64,000 nt of DNA from Candidatus Poribacteria bacterium (GTDB lineage: Bacteria > Poribacteria > WGA-4E > WGA-3G): the NCBI GenBank assembly GCA_022820835.1, contig JAJEET010000063.1:1-64000 (forward strand), given 5' to 3'. A program made the position numbers and the translations under genes. Under the pieces are notes generated by a model that was given only the letters and a program-made list of their open reading frames with translations, was not told where the DNA came from and searched no databases. This document shows, in pieces, positions 46,714 to 56,859 of this stretch (its first letter is position 1; every line of letters begins with the position of its first letter).

Positions 46714-47603
46714 TGAATGATACACAGTCCGCCTTCGACAGCGAATTCCTCAAAAAACTCGAATACCTCTACATCGTCTCCAAAAAAATATTTGCAGGAC
46801 GTATCAAGGCAGAACGGCGTAGTACACGGCGCGGTGTGAGTGTCGAATTCGCTGATTACCGCAATTATACCGCAGGCGACGATTTTCGCTATATCGACTG
46901 GAACGCCTTCGCACGCTTGGATGAACTCCTGCTAAAACTATATGAAGAGCGGGAGGACTTACATATCTACTTCCTTGTTGATGCCAGCCAGTCAATGACC
47001 TACGGCGGTGAACTGCCAAAACTGATTTACGCGAAGCGGGTTGCCGCCGCACTCGCCTATATCGGTTTGTCTAACCTTGACCGAATTAGTATCACCACCT
47101 TCAACAATACAGGTGTAAACCGACTCCCGACAGAACGCGGTAAAGGTAAAATCTTTACCATACTTGATTTTCTCGATCAGGTTAATGGTAGTGGTGAAAC
47201 GGACTTGGAAAATGCGTTCCACAACTTTGTTCATACAACCAAACGCCGCGGTCTTGTCGTCCTAATTTCCGATCTCTTTGATCCAAGCGGATTTGCCAAT
47301 GGACTGAATGTGTTGAAGTTTCAAAAGCATGAACTCTTTGTGATTCATATCATCGACCAGAAAGAGGTAGCACCTGACCTGCTTGGAGACTACCATCTTG
47401 TTGATGTTGAGACGAGTCAGCTGCGTCAGGTCACTATCAACGAGAACCATCTCAAGCGGTATCAGGCACTGTTCCAAAAATATTGTGACGACATGGATTT
47501 GTACTGCACGCAACGAGAAATCAGTCTCGTACGGACGACAACAGAATCACCTTTTGAGGAGCTCATCCTACGTATCTTCAGGATGGGCGGTTTTGTCTCT
47601 TAA
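46710..47603 (+). CDS. DUF58 domain-containing protein
   Basis: RSTRRGVSVEFADYRNYTAGDDFRYIDWNAFARLDELLLKLYEEREDL; VDASQSM; ATGA overlap with moxR. Confidence 0.93.
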   Translation: MMNDTQSAFDSEFLKKLEYLYIVSKKIFAGRIKAERRSTRRGVSVEFADYRNYTAGDDFRYIDWNAFARLDELLLKLYEEREDLHIYFLVDASQSMTYGGELPKLIYAKRVAAALAYIGLSNLDRISITTFNNTGVNRLPTERGKGKIFTILDFLDQVNGSGETDLENAFHNFVHTTKRRGLVVLISDLFDPSGFANGLNVLKFQKHELFVIHIIDQKEVAPDLLGDYHLVDVETSQLRQVTINENHLKRYQALFQKYCDDMDLYCTQREISLVRTTTESPFEELILRIFRMGGFVS

Positions 47604-47636
47604 TAGTTTTCAGTACGATTTTTTCTGCGAAAAAAT

Positions 47637-49685
47637 ATGAATTTCTTGTCCCCTACCTCACTTTTCCTATTCGGGTTAGCGATCCCGATTGTTGCGCTGT
47701 ACATCCTTAGACTACGGCGGCGGCGTGAACCGGTCTCTACATTGATGTTCTGGGAGGAACTTTTTAGGGAACGACAGACGACCTCTCTGTTCCAGAGACT
47801 GAAGCATCTCCTATCGCTCTTGCTGCAACTCCTATTTCTTGCTCTCTTAGTGCTTGCTGTCGCGCATCCGCAATTTGCTTTCATAACGAAGTCTGCGCGG
47901 CAACTCGTTTTGATCATTGATCAATCGGCAAGCATGAACGTTGTTGAAGAAGATAACGATGGACGCACGCGGTTAGAGGTCGCTAAAGAGCGCGCCCTCC
48001 GAACCGTAGACGGACTCCGTTTTATGGACGAAATGACCGTGATTAGTTCCCATACGCGCCCTATAATTCACATCCCGTTCACCAATCATCAGAAATCACT
48101 ACGAGCAGCGATCAATGATATCCTAACCACAGACATCAGCACAAACCTCGAACCCGCTTATGATTTAGCACACGCGATTGCCCAAACTAAGCCTAACCCT
48201 GAAATCGTTATCCTCAGCGATTTTCATTCCGTTTCAGAAGATCTGCTCGCTAAACTTAAGAGCGAAACCGAAGAGGACACAGATACTGAAAAACCGGAGC
48301 AAGGGATTAAACATCACCTCATACAAATAGGGAAAGCCAACGATAATGTCGGTATTACGCAATTTCGTGTCCGCAAGAGTCTTGTTAACGCTTTCGATTA
48401 TCAAACACTGCTGCGTGTCGTCAACGCTTCAGAAGAAGATAAGAAGTTCAACGTTGAACTCTATTTCAACGAGAACCTATTTGATGTTCGTCCTTATACA
48501 CTTGCACCCGGTGAAAGTAAATCTGAGATTTTCAGTAACTTTGCATTTGAGGGTGGAAAGCTCAAAGCAGTTCTTGATATCCAAGATGCACTCGCTACGG
48601 ATAATACGGCTTATGCCACACTCCCGAAACGTGACCTCATCCCTGTTCTACTCGTGACATCAGGAAACCCATTTCTCCAGAAAGCACTCGCCGTAGATGA
48701 ACAGATAAAACTCACTGTTCTCACACCAACAGAATATGAAACCGACATCCTCCCCGAAAGTGCTACTTCACAAGAAAAAAGCGATTATCAAGTCGTTATC
48801 TTTGACGGGTACAGTCCATCTACTCTCGGTGATGGGAATTATATGTTTATCTATCCGCCTGCTGTTGATTCCTCAGAAACTTCTAATCCTGAGTTGAAAT
48901 GGAATATCGGCGCAGCGTTAGAAACACCGATTATTACCGATTGGGAACGAACGCATCCTATCTTGCAGCACGTTCACTTGGCAAACGTTCAAATCGGCAC
49001 GGCGTACCAAGTCACACCACCACCAACTGCACAGGTAATTGCCCGTTCATTTGAATCCCCCGTGTTGTTCATTGACGTTACACCGAACCGGAAAATTGTT
49101 TTTGCTGCGATCAATATCTTGGAATCTGACTTACCGTTACGCATTGCATTTCCGGTAATTATAGCGAACACGATTCAGTGGTTCCAACAACGTTCTGAAA
49201 TTCTGGAATACCATCTACATACGGGAGAAGTCCTAAAACAGCGCATTGATTCGATAGACGCGACCTATCAACCCGAATTAAAGCCAGAGACGGGTTCACA
49301 GCATCTTGTAAAAATCACAGGACCTGAGGATAAAACGTGGGAAATGCCTATTGAACGAGACGAACTGCTATTTGATCAGACGCAACGCGCCGGTTTTTAC
49401 GAATTGGAAATCTCAGAAGCAGTTGACACCACAGTCGAAGAAGCATTGTCAGATACATCCAGTTCTACAGAGGAGAGTGGTGGAACCGTATGGTCAATTA
49501 ACCTTGCTGATGCAACAGAATCGCACATCGGTGCTGATCCAGCAGTTGAAGACCTTCTTGAGGAATCAGTGACACCGAGTGGTGCTGCGCTCTTACGTTA
49601 CCCGCCGTGGGTCTACTTGGTATTCTTCGCCGTTGGGTTGAGTGTCATCGAATGGTTCCTATATCAACGCAGAAGAATCGATTAA
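47637..49685 (+). CDS. BatA-like / VWA domain-containing membrane protein
   Basis: N-terminal FLFGLAIPIVALYILRLRRRREPVSTLMFW, MIDAS DQSASM, C-terminal TM helix. Confidence 0.88.
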   Translation: MNFLSPTSLFLFGLAIPIVALYILRLRRRREPVSTLMFWEELFRERQTTSLFQRLKHLLSLLLQLLFLALLVLAVAHPQFAFITKSARQLVLIIDQSASMNVVEEDNDGRTRLEVAKERALRTVDGLRFMDEMTVISSHTRPIIHIPFTNHQKSLRAAINDILTTDISTNLEPAYDLAHAIAQTKPNPEIVILSDFHSVSEDLLAKLKSETEEDTDTEKPEQGIKHHLIQIGKANDNVGITQFRVRKSLVNAFDYQTLLRVVNASEEDKKFNVELYFNENLFDVRPYTLAPGESKSEIFSNFAFEGGKLKAVLDIQDALATDNTAYATLPKRDLIPVLLVTSGNPFLQKALAVDEQIKLTVLTPTEYETDILPESATSQEKSDYQVVIFDGYSPSTLGDGNYMFIYPPAVDSSETSNPELKWNIGAALETPIITDWERTHPILQHVHLANVQIGTAYQVTPPPTAQVIARSFESPVLFIDVTPNRKIVFAAINILESDLPLRIAFPVIIANTIQWFQQRSEILEYHLHTGEVLKQRIDSIDATYQPELKPETGSQHLVKITGPEDKTWEMPIERDELLFDQTQRAGFYELEISEAVDTTVEEALSDTSSSTEESGGTVWSINLADATESHIGADPAVEDLLEESVTPSGAALLRYPPWVYLVFFAVGLSVIEWFLYQRRRID

Positions 49686-49788
49686 AGGAAGAGTAGGTGC
49701 GCTCGCGTGATGTATTTGCAACCGTTTCCAAAGCAAGCAATGGCGTTTTCAGGCAAGCGAAGCACATGTTGAATATCAACTCCTTTCC

Positions 49789-49805
49789 TCACTCCGTAGG
49801 AGTGA
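49789..49805. repeat. Short perfect hairpin TCACTCC-gta-GGAGTGA
   Basis: 7-bp stem, 3-nt loop, in noncoding DNA just upstream of 49827. Confidence 0.55.
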
Positions 49806-49826
49806 TATGTCTATAGAAGAAGAATT

Positions 49827-50753
49827 ATGCTAAATTCAACGGATGCAGGTCAATCGAACAATAGCAATACCCAACCCCTCCAACCCATGCGGACGGGCGA
49901 GATTCTTGATACCACGTTCAGTTTCTATCGGAACCATTTTTTCTTGTTCCTTGGGATCGCTGCCGTCCATTTCTTTGGAAGTCTCGTGAAATATTCGTTA
50001 GAGGGATTCTTTTCAAACTCAGGTCTACCACGCATTATACCAAACCTTGTTAACATACCTTTTGCACTTGTAAGCACGGGAGCAGTCATCATCGCGACGG
50101 CTACAATTTATCTGGATGGAAATATAACGAGTAGGAATGCGTTGCAGCAAACCCTCCGTCGGTTTTGGCATCTATTAGTGTGTCATCTTATATGGGTATT
50201 AGTTGCGACGATGCCGTTTACAAGCCTGTTCTTTCTTGTACCTACTATGTCAATTGGAACATCTTTGGAATCAATCCTATTCATTCCGTTATGCCTCGCG
50301 CCATTCTCGATCTATTTTGCTGTGCGTTGGAGTTTTGTCGCTGAAACGCTTTTGCTTGAAAAAACTAACGTGCAAAATGCCTTCAAGCGGAGCAGTGAAC
50401 TGGTTCGCAGCAGATGGTGGCGAGTCTGCGGGATACTTGTCTTGATTCTCCTGTTGAGTGCCGCTATTCACTATATATTTGAAATTTCGCTTGGAATTAT
50501 CTTTGTTTTAGCAAAATCTGCAGGCGGAACGGATCTCAAAACCGTCATCCAGTGGTCAGTTATGGAGACGGAACTCGATAGCGGGAGCTTACTCTTTTAT
50601 GCAATTATGACCAGTACAGACTTAATTCTTAAGACCTTTATTTTTCCCATTTGGGTCATCGGTGTTGTACTTCTATACTTTGATCAACGGATACGAAAAG
50701 AGGGGTTTGATATTGAAATACAGACGAACACTGCTACGACTACGTCAACCTAA
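49827..50753 (+). CDS. Multi-TM membrane protein (glycerophosphodiesterase-membrane-domain-like)
   Basis: Several hydrophobic helices; LQPMRTGEILDTTFSFYRNHFFLFLGIAAV and NAFKRSSELVRSRWWRVCGILVLI patterns. Confidence 0.6.
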   Translation: MLNSTDAGQSNNSNTQPLQPMRTGEILDTTFSFYRNHFFLFLGIAAVHFFGSLVKYSLEGFFSNSGLPRIIPNLVNIPFALVSTGAVIIATATIYLDGNITSRNALQQTLRRFWHLLVCHLIWVLVATMPFTSLFFLVPTMSIGTSLESILFIPLCLAPFSIYFAVRWSFVAETLLLEKTNVQNAFKRSSELVRSRWWRVCGILVLILLLSAAIHYIFEISLGIIFVLAKSAGGTDLKTVIQWSVMETELDSGSLLFYAIMTSTDLILKTFIFPIWVIGVVLLYFDQRIRKEGFDIEIQTNTATTTST

Positions 50754-50754
50754 C

Positions 50755-50997
50755 TATAGTAAAGTTTAGAATTAAAGAAACATTTCAAGTCCTAAAACAG
50801 AAACCGATAGACCCTAACCCATCGCAGAAAAAAATATAACGCAGATTTTTGCGTACAAAAAAAATTAAAGTACCTTTAAGACAAAAATCACAGCAGCCGA
50901 ACGCGTCTTTCTAGCGCGCCGAAGCCGTTACCGAGAAGATAGGAAACCGTTGGTTTCTTGGACACAGAATGTCTCATTAATTATGGGATCCACTATA
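50755..50997 (+). repeat. MITE-like element, family A copy 2
   Basis: Direct-orientation near-identical copy of 43701..43954 with the same TATAGT/ACTATA termini. Confidence 0.8.
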
Positions 50998-51020
50998 AAT
51001 TAGCAGTTTCTGCAAACCGT

Positions 51021-51050
51021 TTGACATGCAGTCGTCCGGTGTGATACTAT
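51021..51050 (+). promoter_or_regulatory. Candidate sigma70 promoter TTGACA-N18-TACTAT with extended -10 TGn
   Basis: Upstream of the VWA ORF at 51087. Confidence 0.6.
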
Positions 51051-51086
51051 AAATCATGATGTTCATAGCACTATGGAAACAAAATT

Positions 51087-53663
51087 ATGGAAATTACACG
51101 ACCCTTTTTACTGTTCTTGTTGTTACTACTACCGCTGCTTTACTACGGTTTCCGTCGTAGTCTCGTAGATCTATCGCGAACGCAACGCGTGATTAGCCTA
51201 ATTACGCGAATTATCATTGTCCTGCTGCTAATTTTCAGTGTCGCGGATGTCCAGTATCTCAAAACCGATGACAAATTAGCGGTCATGTTTCTCGCAGACA
51301 TCTCAGATAGCATTTCAGACGATGGATTGACGAAGACAACGGATTATCTCAACGAGGCACTGAAAGGACAAGGTGGGAACCAGCAAGCCGGTCTCATCGC
51401 ATTCACGGATAAGGCAAAAATAATTCAAGCGTTATCGAGAACTGAAGATAAACCTGATGCCGAATTAGAACTCGCTGAAATCAAGAAAACGTGGCTGGAT
51501 GCAGATGAGGAGGCAGGAGATACGACAAACATCGCAGAAGCCATTGAAACGGCATGGGGGTTTTTCCCAGCGAATGCCAACAAACGTATCGTCTTAATCA
51601 CAGATGGCATCGAAACACAAGGCGAAGCAATCCACACAGCACTTCGCGGAAAAGACTTCGGTATACAGATTGACACCGTGCCAATACACCCGAGCGATGA
51701 ACCGGAAGTTATGGTTCAGAAACTCGATATGCCAGCGCAAGTCAAACAAGGGGCACCCTTCAATGTAGAAGTACTCGTCTACAGCAACCATGAAGATATC
51801 GCAGAAATCCGTCTCTTCAAAAACAAGTTCGAGGTGGCTAAACAGGAAGCACGCCTTGAAGCCGGTGAGAATCGGGTGATATTTACCCAGACCGCTATGG
51901 AGAGTGGAACGCTTACCTACGATGCAATCTGCCGAACAACAGAAGACACACGCTACGATAACAACCGTGCACTTGGTATCGTTTCCGTTACAGGCAAACC
52001 CAAGGTCCTCCTGATTGATGAAAACGAGTCGCAGGCACGTTATCTCACAAGAGTCCTTGAAGATGCTAAGATTCGCGTGGATGTCCGTAATGGACTTGGC
52101 GTACCGAATGAACTTGCCGACTTACAAAATTATGAACTCATCATTTTCAGCGATGTTCCAGCGAATCGTCTGACTGAGAAACAGATGGATCTCGTCCGTA
52201 CTTATGTCCAAGACCTCGGCGGCGGCTTTATGATGCTCGGCGGTGAAAATAGCTTCGGACTTGGCGGTTATTACAAAACGCCAATCGAGGCAATTTTACC
52301 CGTCCGTACCGATACCGAAAAGAAGAAAGAGACACCATCTCTGGCGATTGTTCTGGTTATTGACAAATCTGGGAGTATGGGTGGGATCAAGATTGAGTTA
52401 GCGAAAGAGGCGGCGCGGGCATCGGTTGACCTCCTCGGACAGCGCGATCAAATCGGTGTCATCGCATTTGATGGGTCACCGTTCTGGATTTCGGAGATGC
52501 ACAATGCCTCGGATAAACAGTACATCTCGGATCAGATCGGCTCAATCGTTGCTGGCGGCGGTACAAGCCTCTATCCCGCACTTGAACAGGCTTACTTTGC
52601 GCTAACAGAGACAAGTGCTAAACTCAAGCACGTCATCGTTCTCAGTGACGGGCACTCTACACCCGGAGACTGGTACGGCATCGCGAATGCCATGTATAGT
52701 GAGAATATCACAATCTCAACAGTCGGTATCGGCAGCGGTGCCGATATGAACATGCTCGGTAACCTTGCCAATTGGGGAGGCGGTCGCGAATACTTCACCC
52801 AAGACCCGTATAACATCCCACAGATTTTCGCGAAGGAGACCGTCACAGCATCGAAATCCGCTATTATTGATGAACCTTTTATTCCGCAACAGATCAGGCC
52901 TACCCAAGTCTTGAGTGGAATCGACTTGGAACTCGCGCCGTTCCTACTCGGTTATGTTGCCACGCAACCGCGCCCTACAGCCGAAACCTTCCTCGTTTCC
53001 GACAGAGGGGATCCGCTGCTCGCGAGTTGGCAATATGGATTAGGGAAAGCTGTTGCTTTCACATCTGATGCCAAAGCGCGATGGGCTTCAGATTGGTTGG
53101 AGTGGCCAGGATACGGTAAATTCTGGACCCAACTCGTTCGCGACACGATGCGGAAAACAACGCTTAGCAACTTTCAGACAGAAGTCACGAAGGATAAAGG
53201 CACTGCCCACCTCGCCATTGATGCCCTTGGAGAGACTGGGAATTTTCTCAACGATTTGGAGAGCGACATCTCTCTCATCGGCCCCAACCTCAAGAAGCAA
53301 CAACTCGCTGTTAAACAGAGTGCGCCGGGACATTACGAACTCGATTTTCCGACAAAAGACGTTGGACCCTATTTCGTTAATATCGTGCAAAAACAGGCGG
53401 GTGAAATTGTCAATACCCAAGTGACAGGAACCGTTGTCTCCTATCCTGAAGAATACGTTGTTCACAATGCTGATGAATCGCTGCTGAGTCAACTCTCGGC
53501 AACATCAGGCGGGAAATTCGACGTTTCAGTCGAAGACGCGTTCAGAGACCCTGAAGACCCGGTTATGCTTCGGATTCACCTCTGGAGACCATTTCTCATC
53601 GCAGCACTTTGTCTGTTGCTCATAGATATTGCGTTGCGTCGAATTGATCTTATACGCCGTTAG
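51087..53663 (+). CDS. Membrane protein with two VWA domains around a glutamine-amidotransferase-like domain
   Basis: First MIDAS-like DISDS, GATase-like VLLIDENESQARYLTRVL...GGGFMMLGGENSFG, second VWA VLVIDKSGSMGG, C-terminal TM. Confidence 0.88.
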   Translation: MEITRPFLLFLLLLLPLLYYGFRRSLVDLSRTQRVISLITRIIIVLLLIFSVADVQYLKTDDKLAVMFLADISDSISDDGLTKTTDYLNEALKGQGGNQQAGLIAFTDKAKIIQALSRTEDKPDAELELAEIKKTWLDADEEAGDTTNIAEAIETAWGFFPANANKRIVLITDGIETQGEAIHTALRGKDFGIQIDTVPIHPSDEPEVMVQKLDMPAQVKQGAPFNVEVLVYSNHEDIAEIRLFKNKFEVAKQEARLEAGENRVIFTQTAMESGTLTYDAICRTTEDTRYDNNRALGIVSVTGKPKVLLIDENESQARYLTRVLEDAKIRVDVRNGLGVPNELADLQNYELIIFSDVPANRLTEKQMDLVRTYVQDLGGGFMMLGGENSFGLGGYYKTPIEAILPVRTDTEKKKETPSLAIVLVIDKSGSMGGIKIELAKEAARASVDLLGQRDQIGVIAFDGSPFWISEMHNASDKQYISDQIGSIVAGGGTSLYPALEQAYFALTETSAKLKHVIVLSDGHSTPGDWYGIANAMYSENITISTVGIGSGADMNMLGNLANWGGGREYFTQDPYNIPQIFAKETVTASKSAIIDEPFIPQQIRPTQVLSGIDLELAPFLLGYVATQPRPTAETFLVSDRGDPLLASWQYGLGKAVAFTSDAKARWASDWLEWPGYGKFWTQLVRDTMRKTTLSNFQTEVTKDKGTAHLAIDALGETGNFLNDLESDISLIGPNLKKQQLAVKQSAPGHYELDFPTKDVGPYFVNIVQKQAGEIVNTQVTGTVVSYPEEYVVHNADESLLSQLSATSGGKFDVSVEDAFRDPEDPVMLRIHLWRPFLIAALCLLLIDIALRRIDLIRR

Positions 53664-53674
53664 GGGGATATAGA

Positions 53675-55042
53675 ATGATGGAAAGATGTAGATGGCACAT
53701 GTATATCATAACCGTTGTTGGTTGGTTTTGGTTGTGTTCGCTAACATTTGCCGCAACGATTCATGTCCCCGAAAATCAGCCGACAATTCAATCCGGTATT
53801 GATGCCGCAGAAAACGGGGACACGGTTCTGGTAAACGACGGCATTTATACGGGTGAAGGAAACGTCAATATCAGTTTCGGCGGAAAACAGATTACTGTTA
53901 AGTCACGCAACGGTGCTGAAGCAACGATTATTGATTGCCAAGAGACACCGAATACGCGAGGTTTCGCTTTTGAAAGTAAAGAAACCCATGCATCGGTCCT
54001 GAATGGGTTTACGATCAAAAACGGCGTGCATGATCTTGGTGGTGGTATCTACTGCCATACCGCCTCGCCGACGATTCAAAACTGTATCATTACACAAAAT
54101 CAAGGGACCGTGACCCGCTTTCGCGGTCAAAGTGCTGGTGGTATCTACGGAACAGATACTAACGTGCACATAACAGACTGTACAGTAACACAAAATCAAG
54201 GCTGCGGTGTGGTTTTTGAGGGAGAACGTGTATGGACCTTCAATACACTACGATCAACAATTCTCGCCAATTGCACCATTTCAGAGAATACCAATAGCGG
54301 GGTTATTTGCCAAGATCTTGCCCCTGTAACAATAAAAGACTGTACAGTACTCCAAAATGGTGAACGCGGCATTGTATCTACCTTTTTCACACGCGGCGTT
54401 TCCGTTACCAATTGCCGTATTGAGCAGAACGCAGGCGGTGGTATAGAATGCAGCGAAGAATCCTTTGCGAGAATTGAGGACTGTATTATCAAAAGAAACA
54501 GAGCCGTACACGGTGGTGGGATTTACTGCAGCCCAACATCCGAAATCGAAGTTTCAGGGTGCATCATCGCAGAAAACATAGCAACAGAGACCGGCGGTGG
54601 GATTGACGTTATTTCGACCCGAGGATCGGCAACCATCACGCATTGTACCATTACACAGAACACGGCACACGAGAAAGGCGGCGGTATTGCGACTTTCATT
54701 GAATTCAGTCAATTTACCCTCACCAATTCAATCGTTTGGGATAACCACACACATGGAGACTATGCGGAAGTCTCGCCAGGAGGTAGACGTGTAATCATTA
54801 AGTCGTGTGATATCCGAGGCGGGTTTGCAGGAATGGGGCGTGAGCCAGATGACGAGTGGTTCATCTATGAAAACAACATTGACACGAACCCACGTTTCAT
54901 CAATGCTGATGCCGGTGACTACCGCCTGAAACCGGATAGTCCGGCAGCATTGATGGGAGCACATCCACCATTTGGTGGTGTCGCTGCGGTAACGCACAAG
55001 CAAAAGCAGTTGGTAACATGGGCAGAACTCAAGATTAATTAG
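53675..55042 (+). CDS. Secreted right-handed parallel beta-helix protein
   Basis: Signal peptide; IHVPENQPTIQSGIDAAENGDTVLV and repeated ITxCTITxN / GGGI coils. Confidence 0.88.
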   Translation: MMERCRWHMYIITVVGWFWLCSLTFAATIHVPENQPTIQSGIDAAENGDTVLVNDGIYTGEGNVNISFGGKQITVKSRNGAEATIIDCQETPNTRGFAFESKETHASVLNGFTIKNGVHDLGGGIYCHTASPTIQNCIITQNQGTVTRFRGQSAGGIYGTDTNVHITDCTVTQNQGCGVVFEGERVWTFNTLRSTILANCTISENTNSGVICQDLAPVTIKDCTVLQNGERGIVSTFFTRGVSVTNCRIEQNAGGGIECSEESFARIEDCIIKRNRAVHGGGIYCSPTSEIEVSGCIIAENIATETGGGIDVISTRGSATITHCTITQNTAHEKGGGIATFIEFSQFTLTNSIVWDNHTHGDYAEVSPGGRRVIIKSCDIRGGFAGMGREPDDEWFIYENNIDTNPRFINADAGDYRLKPDSPAALMGAHPPFGGVAAVTHKQKQLVTWAELKIN

Positions 55043-55072
55043 CGCAATTGGGTAGGAGGCATAAAATACACA

Positions 55073-55897
55073 ATGGCATTTCAATTTCAGGATTCTATGG
55101 TAAACGAATACCTCTCACAAGGTTACCTGATTTTTCAAGGGATTGTTCCGCCGTCGTTGCTCACCGATTTGCGTCGTGAAGCAGAGAAGGCACGCGACCT
55201 CGCACATAAGCTCAACGGACCGCAGACGCAACGCATTCAACCGCTCTCGAATTACGGTGATGAATTAGACTTGAAGCCTTTTTACGACTACACAGAACTA
55301 CCCGAACTTAGAGACGCTATCGAAAAATTGCTTGGACCTGACTATACACACGGACATGTTGACATCATGGGACTCCTCGTTGAACCGCTTGAGTATCCGT
55401 GGCATATCGGTTGGCATCGAGACGGCGTTGTTGAGGTCCCACTGGAAGCACGGGATGAGATCATCAACGCGAAGTTAGCAGAAGTTTGGCACGATTTGCG
55501 ACACTTCAATCAGGTCAACTGTGCGATTTATGCGGATTCTTGTACGTGGTTCGTGCCGGGTAGCCATCTGCGTCAGTGGGACCTGCCGGGTGAAGAGCAA
55601 TCCACAAAGGATCCAAAACTCCGAAAACCTGCTGAAGGGCAGTCTAATACTGAGGCTGAACGATACTGCTTAGAACATTGTAGACAGTTCCCTGGGGCAG
55701 TTCAAGTGCATCTGGGACCCGGCGACTTCATGGTTTACCGAAACCTTGCGTGGCATACCGGGAACTACATCACCTACCAACCGCGTGCAACCATCCACGA
55801 TGTCGTCCGGTACGAAGGCAAGAAAGACTGGACGGACTGGCAACAGACGAAACTGGATGCTGTTAAACGCATGAAGGAAAAGCAGTCCGAAGCATAG
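55073..55897 (+). CDS. Phytanoyl-CoA dioxygenase family protein
   Basis: FQFQDSMVNEYLSQGYLIFQGIVPPSLL; HIGWHRDG (HxD) and distal GDFMVYRNLAWHTGNY. Confidence 0.88.
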   Translation: MAFQFQDSMVNEYLSQGYLIFQGIVPPSLLTDLRREAEKARDLAHKLNGPQTQRIQPLSNYGDELDLKPFYDYTELPELRDAIEKLLGPDYTHGHVDIMGLLVEPLEYPWHIGWHRDGVVEVPLEARDEIINAKLAEVWHDLRHFNQVNCAIYADSCTWFVPGSHLRQWDLPGEEQSTKDPKLRKPAEGQSNTEAERYCLEHCRQFPGAVQVHLGPGDFMVYRNLAWHTGNYITYQPRATIHDVVRYEGKKDWTDWQQTKLDAVKRMKEKQSEA

Positions 55898-55931
55898 CGT
55901 TAATCCAATTGTCTGAAATCAACAGACCTGA

Positions 55932-56003
55932 AGCCGTGATGCCAATATTTTTCTGAATTTAATCCGGTAATACGGATTATACTTTCTCAGAAATATTACG
56001 GCT
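55932..56003. other. Nested inverted-repeat structure (potential terminator or 5' leader)
   Basis: Outer AGCCGT..AATATTT.CTGA / TCAG.AAATATT..CGGCT and inner TAATCCG/CGGATTA; ends 3 bp before AGGAGG. Confidence 0.5.
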
Positions 56004-56020
56004 ACAGGAGGAATAACAAA

Positions 56021-56836
56021 ATGCACACAAAACAGACACAGACAAATGGAATTCTAAAACACCCGTTCCCACAGCAGCGACCGGACGTGAAGATTGTCGA
56101 AAGCGATGATCGTATCACCGAAGTTGACTGTCCAGAGCTGCAATGGTGGTTCGCCGTTCCAGAGATGGGTGAACCGCATTTCCGAGCTGAGTACGATGCC
56201 AATACGCTGGAACTTGACGCAATCGTAGAAATTACGCCGACCGCCCCTGCGACAATTCGGGATATTGATTGTGTGGGACTCCGAGTTAGAGAATGGTTAG
56301 CACCGAGAGACTGGCCCGATGTAAATCCGCCGGTTATGATGTACGCAACACTTGACGATACCCATAGCAGATGGATTTCGGTCGTTAATATAGTGGACGG
56401 GCAACAAGTCTCCTACACAATCGGGGACGAGTGGTTTGAAGATCAGTGGGGCGGTCCCTTAAAACGACGGATTATAGACGATGGTCGGTACGAACTTCAA
56501 GCTGATGGTTCGTATAGAATCACCGACGGTCAAGGTTTCGGTGCTGGCACATACAACGTGACGATCGGTGAAAACACTTTTCGCTGTCTTCGTATTTTAG
56601 ACGTTGACATTTCCGAGTCTCACGGTGGCGAACTTGCTGAAATATACATCGAAAGCGGGGGGCGCACAGTCTTCTTCAGACGCTATGATGGTCGCTATTT
56701 GCGAGGACACGATTTAGTGGCTAAGTATCCGAACAACCGTCGCATTGTTATCAACGATATTGTTTATGTCCACAGCGACTGTAGCGGTTGGGCACATGAT
56801 CAGTTGACATCTGTATCCCTTCATCCGATTGATTAA
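56021..56836 (+). CDS. Hypothetical protein
   Basis: Long ORF with AGGAGG RBS upstream; no family recognised. Confidence 0.7.
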   Translation: MHTKQTQTNGILKHPFPQQRPDVKIVESDDRITEVDCPELQWWFAVPEMGEPHFRAEYDANTLELDAIVEITPTAPATIRDIDCVGLRVREWLAPRDWPDVNPPVMMYATLDDTHSRWISVVNIVDGQQVSYTIGDEWFEDQWGGPLKRRIIDDGRYELQADGSYRITDGQGFGAGTYNVTIGENTFRCLRILDVDISESHGGELAEIYIESGGRTVFFRRYDGRYLRGHDLVAKYPNNRRIVINDIVYVHSDCSGWAHDQLTSVSLHPID

Positions 56837-56859
56837 CTGCAGATTAGGAGGCTTACGGC

